The position numbers and the translations under genes were made by a program. A DNA stretch of 64,000 bases from Flavilitoribacter sp020436695. Its GTDB lineage: Bacteria; Bacteroidota; Bacteroidia; Chitinophagales; Saprospiraceae. The stretch covers positions 6,829 to 70,828 of the forward strand of contig JAWKLQ010000044.1 of assembly GCA_041392665.1 (NCBI GenBank), in the 5' to 3' direction. This document shows positions 52,706 to 61,875 of the stretch, piece by piece. The first letter of the stretch is position 1; each line of letters starts with the position of its first letter. The notes under the pieces were generated by a model. That model saw only the letters and a list, made by a program, of their open reading frames with translations, was not told the origin of the DNA and did not search any database.

Positions 52706-52923
52706 GCCACTTCTTTCTTATTATCATCTTCAGTTCTGCTATCATTTATATATTCTTGAGCATCCATTTCCCAAAATCCCTTCGCGGCACCAATATATTC
52801 TTCAAAAGCATTTTCCAGTTTTCTTTTACGATTTATTCGATCGTTGATACGTTTTAATATGAGTTCTAATTCCTCAGGTCTCAGTTGATCTATTTCTTTA
52901 AGAATATCTTGTAAATTCTTCAT
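52702..52923 (-). CDS. Antitoxin-like partner of the PIN protein
   Basis: Start at MKNLQDILKEIDQLRPEELEL (52923), since the in-frame extension upstream enters the hairpin region. The 73-residue product is mostly helical and charged (RINRKRKLENAFEEYIG), with a C-terminal acidic tail, as in antitoxins paired with PIN toxins in Bacteroidota. The last 4 bp overlap the toxin start, so expression is coupled. No DNA-binding fold is obvious, so family assignment rests on context. Confidence 0.7.
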   Translation of the reverse strand: MKNLQDILKEIDQLRPEELELILKRINDRINRKRKLENAFEEYIGAAKGFWEMDAQEYINDSRTEDDNKKEVA

Positions 52924-52947
52924 AATGACAATTATTAAGAACCAAGT

Positions 52948-52991
52948 AGATGTCAGATACTTGGCAAGTAAATACCGAGTACCTGACATCT
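52948..52991 (-). terminator. Hairpin downstream of the coiled-coil membrane gene
   Basis: AGATGTCAGATACTTGG (52948-52964) and the segment 52975-52991 pair at 15 of 17 positions, with a 10-nt loop. It begins 7 bp after the stop codon of the minus-strand gene at 52998 and lies just upstream of the antitoxin gene, so it probably ends the former and contains or abuts the promoter of the latter. Confidence 0.6.
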
Positions 52992-52997
52992 ATATTA

Positions 52998-54020
52998 TTA
53001 CTCAAACAAGTTATCATAAGAACTGTTCCCACTACCCTGCGTCCGCTTTTCCGGCTGGGCGTAAGTATCACTCAGGTCGAGGGAATCCGAGCTGCTACGA
53101 CCGCCTTCCATCAGCATAAGGGTACTTTTCTCCTCCCATTCTTCCAGCATCCGTAGCCCCTGCTCTTCGAATACGCCGTTCTGCAGATCTACCGAATCCA
53201 TAAAGCTGGATGACATTTCCATGAAACGTTCCATCTCACCAACTTTGTTGGCGACATCTTCGGTGATGTTCTCCATAGCCATATCAAACATGGCCCGCTT
53301 ATCCGGATCACCGGAAATAACGCTCATGGCCGATTTCATGGCCGAGTGACTGGCGCGAATAGCTTTGCGTTCTTGTTCTTTCAGTTTGACCTGATCGCGG
53401 GTATCTTCCAGGAGGATCTCCGAATTCTGATGCATCTTGGTCAGGATCCGGTACATCACTTCCATCTTATTGTAAAGCGTCTGGTACTTGGCATTGCTTT
53501 CCTTAAGACGGGCTGCCTTACGGGAAGACAGCACCATTTGCTGATCCTTGCCCTTATCACGGGCGGCAGCGGCCAGTTTCAAGTTATTATCAATATCCTG
53601 CTTGTTTTTCTCCATCAGCCCCTGGATCTTGCGCATTTGCCCGCGCAACAGCCCGATCTGCTTACGCATCTTCTTCAGGTTGTCTTCCAGGTCCTCCACA
53701 TAACTCTTGAGAATGCCAATGGGATCGATCTGCACAAACATCCCGGTAATGCTGCGCATTACGCTCTTATACATATACCAGACCAGGTTCCGCATTTTAG
53801 GATCCAGCACCATATAAACAATGGCCCCCAAAACACCCAGCATCAATGCCAGATACAAAGTGTTCTGCATCAGACCAACCAGCACTTCAAGGTTGCTGAA
53901 AATAAGATAACCGGCACCTAACAACAGCGCCGTCAAAAATATAGTACCCGTCACACCCTCCGGACGTTTCCAGAACGACTTCTTACCTTGCGGGTTTTCA
54001 AATTGAACAATATCAGACAT
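52998..54020 (-). CDS. Two-helix membrane protein with long coiled coil
   Basis: A 340-residue protein with two hydrophobic segments (GTIFLTALLLGAGYLIF and LYLALMLGVLGAIVYMVL) in residues ~25-72, then a largely helical charged region (KKMRKQIGLLRGQMRKIQG and repeated heptads) to about residue 290 and a flexible serine-rich tail. The coiled coil recalls PspA/IM30-type membrane-remodelling proteins, but the membrane helices are at the N-terminus and no ESCRT-III motif can be fixed by eye. It is three bases from the gene upstream, so both are co-transcribed. Confidence 0.7.
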   Translation of the reverse strand: MSDIVQFENPQGKKSFWKRPEGVTGTIFLTALLLGAGYLIFSNLEVLVGLMQNTLYLALMLGVLGAIVYMVLDPKMRNLVWYMYKSVMRSITGMFVQIDPIGILKSYVEDLEDNLKKMRKQIGLLRGQMRKIQGLMEKNKQDIDNNLKLAAAARDKGKDQQMVLSSRKAARLKESNAKYQTLYNKMEVMYRILTKMHQNSEILLEDTRDQVKLKEQERKAIRASHSAMKSAMSVISGDPDKRAMFDMAMENITEDVANKVGEMERFMEMSSSFMDSVDLQNGVFEEQGLRMLEEWEEKSTLMLMEGGRSSSDSLDLSDTYAQPEKRTQGSGNSSYDNLFE

Positions 54021-54023
54021 AGT

Positions 54024-54575
54024 TTACAGATATTTATTGATATTTTCGATATCCTTATTAATTTGATTAAGTACGCTTTGCAGCGTATGCTCAAAGCTAT
54101 CACGGGTGGCATCGATCTTTTCCTTCGCCGCAGCAATGTGTTCATCGGCATGATCGATCGTTTCCTGTGACTTTGCAACCTGTGCTTCCAGTTGAGCGAT
54201 CTTAGCCCGGTATTCCTCCACCTGTTTCTTCAGTTTGGCCACTTCCGCCGCTTTACCTTTAACCTTCTGATCGATCTGCTTTTGCAGGGCGGCATCAAAC
54301 TGTTGCTTTTCAGAGTTGAGCACCTGCTTGTAATGCTGCGCCGTTTTCAACAATTTGTCTTTGGTCAATCCTACCGTAGAGGCGGTGGCGAAAGCGGATC
54401 TGATCGCCGTTTCTTCTTCCATGTTCATGGCACTCAGGGCAGCCAGTGACTGCTTGAACTCCAGGTAATCAAAACCCGGCAGGTTACTTTTGGTCAGTGC
54501 TCCGGTCAAGAATTCTACGCTTCGTTCGTCCAGTCCGTGATGATTTCCAAATATTTGCTTCAGGTCTTTCTGCAT
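54024..54575 (-). CDS. Coiled-coil protein, partner of the downstream membrane protein
   Basis: A 183-residue soluble protein without signal. The N-terminal half (VEFLTGALTKSNLPGFDYLEF, LSAMNMEEETAIRSAFATAS) looks like a small helical domain; the C-terminal half is a coiled coil (AEVAKLKKQVEEYRAKIAQL). The gene ends three bases before the start of the two-helix coiled-coil protein gene, so the pair is an operon and the two products probably interact. No family assigned. Confidence 0.7.
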   Translation of the reverse strand: MQKDLKQIFGNHHGLDERSVEFLTGALTKSNLPGFDYLEFKQSLAALSAMNMEEETAIRSAFATASTVGLTKDKLLKTAQHYKQVLNSEKQQFDAALQKQIDQKVKGKAAEVAKLKKQVEEYRAKIAQLEAQVAKSQETIDHADEHIAAAKEKIDATRDSFEHTLQSVLNQINKDIENINKYL

Positions 54576-54680
54576 GATGTATTTTTATAAATAAAGTCGA
54601 AATCCAAATTAAAACATTTTAGTGAATTTGACCTACTGAAATTCGATGTTCCTAGAACGATTCTCGATAAGGGCGTATTA

Positions 54681-57620
54681 TCAACGCACGATCACCTCAT
54701 CGATAAACAGATGCGAGGGATTACCGGCACTTTCATGCCAGTCGGGCAATATACCTCCACTCGCCGCTTTCACTTTTACATATCTGGCTTTGGCGGAGAC
54801 CTCAGCCTGTAAGAACTGAGTTTCCGTATTATTGATTGTTTTATCGATCGAATTGGGTATGGTGGTCAACAATTGATAGTGCTCCCCATCATCACTGATC
54901 TCGAAAGTAACTGAAGCAGGATAAAGTATCCAGGAGTTGACCTCCTGCAAAACGTGAATACCCACTTCGGAAATCGGACGGATCGCTTTCAGATCGATCA
55001 CTGCTACAAAATTCTGATCAAAGTAGCTTTGCCATTCACCGGTTTTCCAGTTGGTCGTCCCCAGCAGGCCGTCGATCAAAGCCTCTTCACCTCCGGCGGT
55101 ATACATATGGTGAACCTTGCTTTGGATATCAATTGATCTGTCGGTGGGTACCCGGTAGAACTGCTGCGAAATAACCGGTGACTTAACCTTATTCCTCACC
55201 GCATAAGCTTTTACTGTGGTCGTTTTATCCAGTACGAAAGGTGCCGTATACAGCTGAAAATCATCCTGATCCGAGAGGGAATAAAAGATCTCCGCGTCCT
55301 CATCCTGACTTTTGAGCACGATCTCAAGTTGATCGCTGAATTTGAAGTCCTCCATGTCAAAATAAGGAACAGCCAGAAATGAATGGTCATCGATACCGCT
55401 ATGGGGCCATTTTTCAGGCGCACTTCCCAGGCTTTTGTTCGGCGTTGAGGCCAGCACAAAATGCAGCTCGCCGCCTTCGGCGATATCGCTATGCTTCAGA
55501 TAAGTGGCCTTATGATCCCGGCCATTCAGTTGCATACCGTTGATATAAAAATCCTCCGGAGAGCTCCGTTCGGCCGTGATCGTAAAGGCCTTGCCGTTTT
55601 CCAGGTGGAGCTTCACTTCGTCAAACAAAGGGCTGCCAATGGCGTAAATACCACTGCCTGGTGTAACCGGATAAAACCCAATATCACTCCAGATCAGCCA
55701 GGCACTCATTTGTCCGCAGTCTTCGTTACCGATCAGCCCATCCGGTTGATTGGGATAAAACTCCGTGCAGATCTGATGCACGATCTCCTGGGTACGCCAG
55801 GCTTTTCCCACATAATTGAACAGGTAGGCGATGTGATGGCTTGGTTCATTGCCGTGGGCGTATTGGCCGATCAGTCCGGTAACATCGCTTTGCTCCCGGC
55901 CGGTCAGTGTCTCCGAAGTAGTGAACAGTTCGTCCAGCTTTTCAGCCATTTTTCCCGGGCCACCATAAAGTTCCATCAACCCATCCAGGTCTTGTTGAGC
56001 GGTAAAGGAATAGTGCCAGGCATTACCTTCCGTGTAGAAATTATTCACTTCGGTAGCCCGGAAAGGACTGTACCAAAAACTGTGTACCTTCCCTCGGATG
56101 AACCCCGAGTTGGGATCAAAAACATTCTTGTAGTTTTGCGCCCTCAACAAATACTGGTCCCGGATATCCGTTTCTCCCAGCCAGCCGGCCAACTGGGCAA
56201 TGCACCAGTCATCATATGCGTATTCTACGGTCTTGGAAGCACTCTCATGGTCCACTTCATTACTCACGTAGCCCTCTGCGGCGTATTTTGTAAGTCCGAA
56301 ACGATCGCTTTCGGCATAGTTGGTCATTGCCTCCAAGGCCAGACCGGCATCGAAATTCCGGATCCCTTTCTGATACGCATCAACAATGACCGGCACCGAG
56401 TGGTAGCCGATCATGCAAAAGGTCTCGTTGCCGCTCAGTTCCCACATGGGCAGCATGCCGCCCTGCTGATATTGGGTGAGGAAAGTCTGTATCCAGTCAC
56501 CGGTACGCCGTCGGTTAATGACCGATTGGAGCGGATGCAGCGCCCGGTGGGTATCCCACAATGAAAACACGGAATAGTTGGTGAATCCCTGAGCATGATG
56601 TACCTGGGCATCGGTACCACGGTATTCACCGTTTACATCCGTATAGATATTAGGGCTCAGGCTGGCGTGATAAAGCGCGGTATAAAAAGCAACCTGCTGG
56701 TCTTTGGTGCCGCCTTTCACTTCGATCTTTCCCAGCTCTTTATTCCATGCTGTTCTGGCTTTTTCTCTTTGTTTACTGAAATTGAAGTCGGTGATCTCCG
56801 TTTCCAGGTTGTGTTTGGCATTGGCAATACTCACTCCCGATATACCAATTTTCAGTCTTAGTTTACGGTGTTCAGGTAATGCGAAAGCGAAATAGGACTT
56901 GATGTTCGTACCTGTTGCCTTCCGGAGTCCTTTTTTCAGTTCATCATCCAGGGCGATCCCATACTCCTTGATGGGGTATTCGAATTTGATGTAAAAATAA
57001 ATCACCTGATCTTTCGCCCAACTACTGCTCCTGCGCATCCCTCCCACCTCATAGGGACTCATTATCTCGAGTGAAGCATCCAATACCTGATCGCGGTGTT
57101 GCAGATCGAGTAAAACCTTTCCCATGCCCGGTTTTTCGAAGGTATACTCGTGTATGCCTGATCTGGTAGCGGTAGTGAATTGAGCGTGAATGTTGTGTTT
57201 TTCCAGCAGCACTTCATAAAAGCCGGGAGCGGCATTTTCTGTTTCGTGTGAAAATGGAGACGCATAGTCCTGATTTTTCCATTGTACTTCACCGGTGAAA
57301 GGCATCACCAGAATATCGCAATAATCGGGAATGCCGGTACCGCTCAGGTGCATATGCGAAAAGCCATAGATCAGGGAGTCGGAATAATGATAGCCGCTGC
57401 ACCCATCCCAGCCCTCGAGGCGGGTATCCGGACTAAGTTGCATCATACCAAAGGGCATGCTTGCCCCCGGATAGGTATGCCCGTGGCCGCCGGTTCCGAT
57501 GAAAGGATTTACTAGCGAAGTATAATCCATCTGTCCAGCAACGGACACTTGCAGCAGCAATAAAAACAATGCTTGCAGTATAAAATATTTTCCCTTAGTG
57601 TTATCCAGTGTATGGTTCAT
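54681..57620 (-). CDS. GH92-family alpha-mannosidase with CBM-like C-terminus
   Basis: Start at MNHTLDNTKGKYFILQALFL (57620), which gives a signal peptide ending VAG; the longer frame upstream lacks one. About 979 residues. The N-terminal beta-sandwich domain begins VNPFIGTGGHGHTYPGASMP and continues FGMMQLSPDTR; the (alpha/alpha)6 domain carries SLWDTHRALHPL, NEDCGQMSAWLIWSDIGFYP and GSGIYAIGSPLF, all diagnostic of GH92 exo-alpha-mannosidases, which are Ca2+-dependent. The C-terminus adds a chitobiase-like FN3/beta-sandwich and an F5/8-type (discoidin) domain. It probably trims alpha-mannosides from N-glycans or mannan. Confidence 0.93.
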   Translation of the reverse strand: MNHTLDNTKGKYFILQALFLLLLQVSVAGQMDYTSLVNPFIGTGGHGHTYPGASMPFGMMQLSPDTRLEGWDGCSGYHYSDSLIYGFSHMHLSGTGIPDYCDILVMPFTGEVQWKNQDYASPFSHETENAAPGFYEVLLEKHNIHAQFTTATRSGIHEYTFEKPGMGKVLLDLQHRDQVLDASLEIMSPYEVGGMRRSSSWAKDQVIYFYIKFEYPIKEYGIALDDELKKGLRKATGTNIKSYFAFALPEHRKLRLKIGISGVSIANAKHNLETEITDFNFSKQREKARTAWNKELGKIEVKGGTKDQQVAFYTALYHASLSPNIYTDVNGEYRGTDAQVHHAQGFTNYSVFSLWDTHRALHPLQSVINRRRTGDWIQTFLTQYQQGGMLPMWELSGNETFCMIGYHSVPVIVDAYQKGIRNFDAGLALEAMTNYAESDRFGLTKYAAEGYVSNEVDHESASKTVEYAYDDWCIAQLAGWLGETDIRDQYLLRAQNYKNVFDPNSGFIRGKVHSFWYSPFRATEVNNFYTEGNAWHYSFTAQQDLDGLMELYGGPGKMAEKLDELFTTSETLTGREQSDVTGLIGQYAHGNEPSHHIAYLFNYVGKAWRTQEIVHQICTEFYPNQPDGLIGNEDCGQMSAWLIWSDIGFYPVTPGSGIYAIGSPLFDEVKLHLENGKAFTITAERSSPEDFYINGMQLNGRDHKATYLKHSDIAEGGELHFVLASTPNKSLGSAPEKWPHSGIDDHSFLAVPYFDMEDFKFSDQLEIVLKSQDEDAEIFYSLSDQDDFQLYTAPFVLDKTTTVKAYAVRNKVKSPVISQQFYRVPTDRSIDIQSKVHHMYTAGGEEALIDGLLGTTNWKTGEWQSYFDQNFVAVIDLKAIRPISEVGIHVLQEVNSWILYPASVTFEISDDGEHYQLLTTIPNSIDKTINNTETQFLQAEVSAKARYVKVKAASGGILPDWHESAGNPSHLFIDEVIVR

Positions 57621-57768
57621 GATGTGGCTGATTATCTTATCCCCAGAAATTAAAGGCAGCTTAAATGCAAGGGCAAAATGAACAGGATATTCCAGGTTTG
57701 CACTGATTAAAATCAGCACTGAAGTTGTAATGTACTGCTTGTTCGCATAGTACAATCATATCCGTTCC

Positions 57769-57934
57769 GCTTAGTTTCCGAACTTAATGTCGTCAATTTA
57801 AGCCCACGCGCGCCCTTCTTTTCCCTAAAGGGAGGCTCTCCCACGCAGGAATTCTGCGGGCTGGATTCCCTTTAGGCTTAGGGCGGGGGAAGGAAAAATC
57901 CTTAAGTTGACAACATTGAGTTTCCAAACTATGC
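57769..57934. mobile_element. 166-bp element with 34-bp imperfect terminal inverted repeats
   Basis: The ends 57769-57802 and 57901-57934 pair at about 27 of 34 positions (left ends TTTAAG, right begins CTTAAG). Inside, CCCTAAAGGGAGGC faces TTCCCTTTAGGCTTAGGG, giving a second stem. No coding capacity. It lies between the 5' end of the GH92 gene and the 3' end of sbcC, both minus strand. The rest of the 57621-57950 gap shows nothing else. No target-site duplication could be fixed. Confidence 0.55.
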
Positions 57935-57950
57935 CGTAAGATTTCACTTA

Positions 57951-60900
57951 CTATCCTACAATTTCAATTTCACTAAATCCCGTCCCTTTTTTCACCACCT
58001 GGATCTGCGTACCGATTCGCTCTTTCAATGCCTTCACGTGCGAAATGATACCGATCATTTTCCCATCCGACTGTAGGTTTTCCAATGTATCGATCGCCAT
58101 GTCCAGGCTGTTCTCATCCAGGGTGCCGAAGCCTTCATCGATAAAGAGGGATCGAATACGGGCATCGCGGCCGGCCAGGTCGGAGAGTCCGAGGGCCAGG
58201 GCCAGGCTCACCAGAAAACTTTCCCCTCCGGAGAGGGTATTCATAGAACGGGCGTTATCCGCCTGGAAAGTATCGATAATCTCCAGTTCCAGGTTTTCCT
58301 CACTGTTGCGACGGATGAGATAACGGCCATTCAGGCGTTCGAGGTGGTAATTGGCCAGTTCGATCAGTTTGCTCAGGGTAAGCCCCTGAGCAAAGATGCG
58401 GAACTTCTTACCGTCGGCCTGTCCGATGATCTCATTGAGCTGGGCCCAACGGGTATAGATCTTTTCCTGAGTAGCGATCTGCTTCACCAGTTTTCCGGCG
58501 GCCTTGCGTTGCTTCTCATTGGCGGCCAGACGCTCATTCAATCCTCCGATGGTTTGTTGCTCTGACTGATAATCGACCTCTCGTGCTGTCAGATGGGCTT
58601 CCAGATCAACCAGAGGTGTTTCAATGGCCTGAGCAGTCAGTTTTTCCAGTTGCTTTTCCAGATCCCTTTGGGATTGGCGCAAAGCCAGTTCTTCGCGTTC
58701 CAGTTCTTTCTGATGCCGGGCCAATACTTCGGCTTCTTCAGCAGGTAGCAAGGCATCTCCCAGTGCTTTCCGGTTGGAAAACGATGCCTCCAATGCAGCC
58801 TGATCCAGTTGCCGGTGCCATGCTTCCAGCTGTTTCTGCAACTCAGCCCGCTCCCTGAGCTTGCTCTTTTCCAGCGTAGCCAGCCCCTTGAGCTGTGTCT
58901 GCAGAGCATGTAACTGCTCTTTCAGCTCATTGAGCAATTCGGTTTTCGTTTCCAGGGACTGCTCCAGCAATTCTTTCTCGACGACCGGATCTTTATCACC
59001 CAACAATTCCCGACGGTCCGTTTGCAGTGTTTCGCGGGCAGTCAGCAACTGATCCAGCGCCTGTTTTTGCCGGTTAAAACGAGTGTTTTCTTTTTCGGCG
59101 GTCTGTTCCAGTTGACGGGCTTCCTGCCGGTCCAGTGCGATCTGTTGCTGCAATTCCTGCAGCTTCTTAGCCTGTCGGCTGTATTCTTCAAAAGCCGAGC
59201 GCAATTCCTGGTATTGTTCCCGGGCCTTCGACTGGTCGAAAGTCAGGCCAAACTGAGTGAATACGCCGGCTACTTCGGTCAGCAAATGACGGTAGTGTCT
59301 CTCAGTTTCCTGTTGTTGCTCCGTAGCCAGTTGCAGTTTTTCCTGTAACAGCCGCACTTGACTTTTGCTTTCCTGCCATTCGGATGTCAGCTGCTGCAAT
59401 TGCTTCTCCTGCCGGTCGAGTTGCTCACTAAGCAGTACCAGCCGGTCGCGCAATTCTTTCTTTTGATCAATGTTTTGCTTAGCCTCATCAATGATTTGGA
59501 GAAGAGCCGGGCCCCGTTCCTGCCGGTATCTTTCCCGGCCAATGCCCAACACCAGATTGGCCAGTCTTTCCTCAAAAGCCTCGATGCGTTGAAGCTGACG
59601 GGCCATCTGGCCACCCAGTTCCTGCAATTCATTACCGATGAGTTGTTCCTTCTGGATCTTGATCTCTTTTTGCTGATGCAGCAGTTCAGTATGCCGGGTG
59701 GTGAGCTGCTCGTAGCGGATGCGGCATTTTTCCAGATCGAGCCGGGCTTTATCAACAAAGGGTTTTACCGGGTGTTCGCGAAAAGGATGATGTGTGGACT
59801 GACAGAGAGGGCAAGGTTCTCCTTCTTTTAGATTGTGCCGGTCTTTTTCGTAATTGGCAATAAGCTGCTGTTGCTCAAAAATAGCCTGGCGGTACTCCAA
59901 TTGCCGGCGGGCATCATCCAGTTCGTCCAGCGAAGAGATCACCGCTTTGTCCAGCACTGTTTCCTGTCCACTCAAGTCCTCCTTCTGCGCTTCATATTCG
60001 GTGTATTCCGACAGCAATTCCTGATAGGTAATATTGAATTGCTGCAATTGCTCCAACTGCTGCTGCTGACCGCTTAGCTGCTCAATGTCGCGGTGCAGGG
60101 CACTTAGCAATTCACTACGTCCCAGCGCAAAACCAGGCGGCAGATCTTTTTTGAAATCGGTGGTCAGCATTGCCATCTGGGTTTCTGCCTTGCTGATCTT
60201 TTCCGATAATAGCTCGTGCTGCTGCATAGCCGTATCTAGTTGCGTTTGAAGTTCGATGACGCGACTATCCAGTATTTTTTGCTGCTGCACGACCTGGCGG
60301 ATATCTTCCCGACGCCGGTCTACCTCGGGCAATAGTTCACCCAGGCTGGATCTTCCCTCTTCCTTGCTGAGCCAGGTTTCAGTCTGTTGCAATTCCAGGG
60401 TCCGCTTATTCAGGCTATTGAGCAATTTAGCTCGCTGTTGGTTTATTTTGGTCAGTTCTTCCCCAAAATTATTCACCTCTCCCTGCAGATCCTGAATCGA
60501 GGTATCCATTCCCGACAACTTCTCATCCAGCAAGCGCACTTTGTCCAGAATTGGGAACAGCTCTTTTTTTTGCGTCCGCAATGCCTGAAAGTTTTCCTTT
60601 TCCTGTACATGTCGTGCCTCCAGTTCGATCAGGTCCGCCCTTAATCGATTGGCATCTATACTCAATTGCTCCAGTTCTTCCGTCAGAGCTGCAATTCGCG
60701 TTTCGGCATCCTGACTTTTCCCCCACAGCCCCTGATGCGGCTGAGCCCGCAGATGATCCTGTAGCCGACCGGAATCCGAAGCAAAAGCCTCGGTCCGTTG
60801 TGCCAGCTCAGTCGCCTGTTCATCCAATTGCCCCCGTTGTTCCTCCAACTGCTGCTTTTGCCGATACCAATGGATCTGGCTGCGGAGGCTATCCAATTCA

Positions 60901-61610
60901 GCCCGGATCATTTCGGCTTTTTGCTGACGGTCTTCCAGTTCTTTCCGGATGGCCGTTTCCTCTTCACCCGTCAACAATTGCAGCGCCTCTTGCTGCCGGC
61001 GCAATTCTTCCAGTTGCAACAATTCGGCTTTATGCCGCTCGTATGCCGCCACGGAAATGCGGGTATAGATCTCCGTACCGGTAATACGTTCCAGCAGATC
61101 GCTGCGCTCCCGCTCTCCAGCGCGGAGAAAAGCCGCGAAGTCACCCTGCGACAACAATACCGAACGGGTAAAGCGGTCGTAATCCAGCCCGGTCACTTCC
61201 TCCACTTCGATATCCACTTCCCGGATCTTCTCGGCAATGATCACAAAGTCTTTCTTCTTCTCATCCCAGCGCGCCAGCTCGCGGCGGGGCTGTTGAATAT
61301 TGCCGTCCAGTTTCTTACGGCTGCGATAGGTGGACCATTTGGCCCGGTATAGCCCTTTGGCCGATTCAAATTCCACTTCGGCCAGGCTCTCTGCCGTACC
61401 GTAAGACATCACTTCCAGCACATCCTTATTGCGATGTACTCTTCCGTAAAGAGCCAGGGTAACGGCATCCAGCAGCGTTGTTTTGCCGGCTCCCGTATCG
61501 CCGGTTATGGCAAACAGGCCGGTGCTGCTGAAAGGCGGCTCACTGAAGTCGATGCTTTGCTTCAAGCGCAGTGAATTCAGATTTTCTATGCTTACCCTGA
61601 GTATTTTCAT
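57951..61610 (-). CDS. sbcC: SbcC, Rad50-like ATPase subunit of the DNA end-processing nuclease
   Basis: A 1219-residue SMC-like ATPase that works with SbcD to open and cut hairpins and blocked DNA ends. Walker A is ITGDTGAGKTTLLD (near residues 35-48), followed by long coiled coils with a central zinc hook (EPCPLCQSTHHP, near residue 600), and a C-terminal signature (NTLSGGESFLVSLALALGLS) with Walker B (LFIDEGFGTLDENS). The expected partner gene sbcD is not adjacent on either side. Given the many long hairpins in this genome, a hairpin-cutting nuclease may matter. Confidence 0.94.
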   Translation of the reverse strand: MKILRVSIENLNSLRLKQSIDFSEPPFSSTGLFAITGDTGAGKTTLLDAVTLALYGRVHRNKDVLEVMSYGTAESLAEVEFESAKGLYRAKWSTYRSRKKLDGNIQQPRRELARWDEKKKDFVIIAEKIREVDIEVEEVTGLDYDRFTRSVLLSQGDFAAFLRAGERERSDLLERITGTEIYTRISVAAYERHKAELLQLEELRRQQEALQLLTGEEETAIRKELEDRQQKAEMIRAELDSLRSQIHWYRQKQQLEEQRGQLDEQATELAQRTEAFASDSGRLQDHLRAQPHQGLWGKSQDAETRIAALTEELEQLSIDANRLRADLIELEARHVQEKENFQALRTQKKELFPILDKVRLLDEKLSGMDTSIQDLQGEVNNFGEELTKINQQRAKLLNSLNKRTLELQQTETWLSKEEGRSSLGELLPEVDRRREDIRQVVQQQKILDSRVIELQTQLDTAMQQHELLSEKISKAETQMAMLTTDFKKDLPPGFALGRSELLSALHRDIEQLSGQQQQLEQLQQFNITYQELLSEYTEYEAQKEDLSGQETVLDKAVISSLDELDDARRQLEYRQAIFEQQQLIANYEKDRHNLKEGEPCPLCQSTHHPFREHPVKPFVDKARLDLEKCRIRYEQLTTRHTELLHQQKEIKIQKEQLIGNELQELGGQMARQLQRIEAFEERLANLVLGIGRERYRQERGPALLQIIDEAKQNIDQKKELRDRLVLLSEQLDRQEKQLQQLTSEWQESKSQVRLLQEKLQLATEQQQETERHYRHLLTEVAGVFTQFGLTFDQSKAREQYQELRSAFEEYSRQAKKLQELQQQIALDRQEARQLEQTAEKENTRFNRQKQALDQLLTARETLQTDRRELLGDKDPVVEKELLEQSLETKTELLNELKEQLHALQTQLKGLATLEKSKLRERAELQKQLEAWHRQLDQAALEASFSNRKALGDALLPAEEAEVLARHQKELEREELALRQSQRDLEKQLEKLTAQAIETPLVDLEAHLTAREVDYQSEQQTIGGLNERLAANEKQRKAAGKLVKQIATQEKIYTRWAQLNEIIGQADGKKFRIFAQGLTLSKLIELANYHLERLNGRYLIRRNSEENLELEIIDTFQADNARSMNTLSGGESFLVSLALALGLSDLAGRDARIRSLFIDEGFGTLDENSLDMAIDTLENLQSDGKMIGIISHVKALKERIGTQIQVVKKGTGFSEIEIVG

Positions 61611-61616
61611 TTTTGT

Positions 61617-61650
61617 AGTCGATAGTCGGCAGTCAATAGTCGGTAGTCGG
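61617..61650. repeat. Single-arm word tract (AGTCGATAGTCGG family)
   Basis: AGTCGATAGTCGGCAGTC followed by AATAGTCGGTAGTCGG. The first 18 bases (61617-61634) are identical, in reverse complement, to 4452-4469. It lies just upstream of sbcC; no complementary arm is seen here. Confidence 0.5.
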
Positions 61651-61875
61651 TCATACCTGTGCTAAAATAAATGATTTTGCCCCAAATTGAAGGAAAATGG
61701 GAGCTCCGATCCCTACGATTTCATGCTAATCGGCTCACTTTCCAATCTTACTCATCACAACTGATCACTGACGACTGTCAGGCTGGACTAATTATAAAGT
61801 TATCGTTGTGTTAAATTGCCCTGGGCATAACCATTTATGGTTAAATTTCGTTTTCTACTACAAATAAAGTGTTTT

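Noticed and set aside
55461..56564. 367-codon open frame antisense to the GH92 gene
   Set aside because: The GH92 frame has clear catalytic motifs throughout; the antisense frame has none.
57721..57755. Upstream start for the GH92 gene (57755)
   Set aside because: It removes the signal peptide from the N-terminus and reads through AT-rich gap DNA; the ATG at 57620 gives a normal signal peptide.
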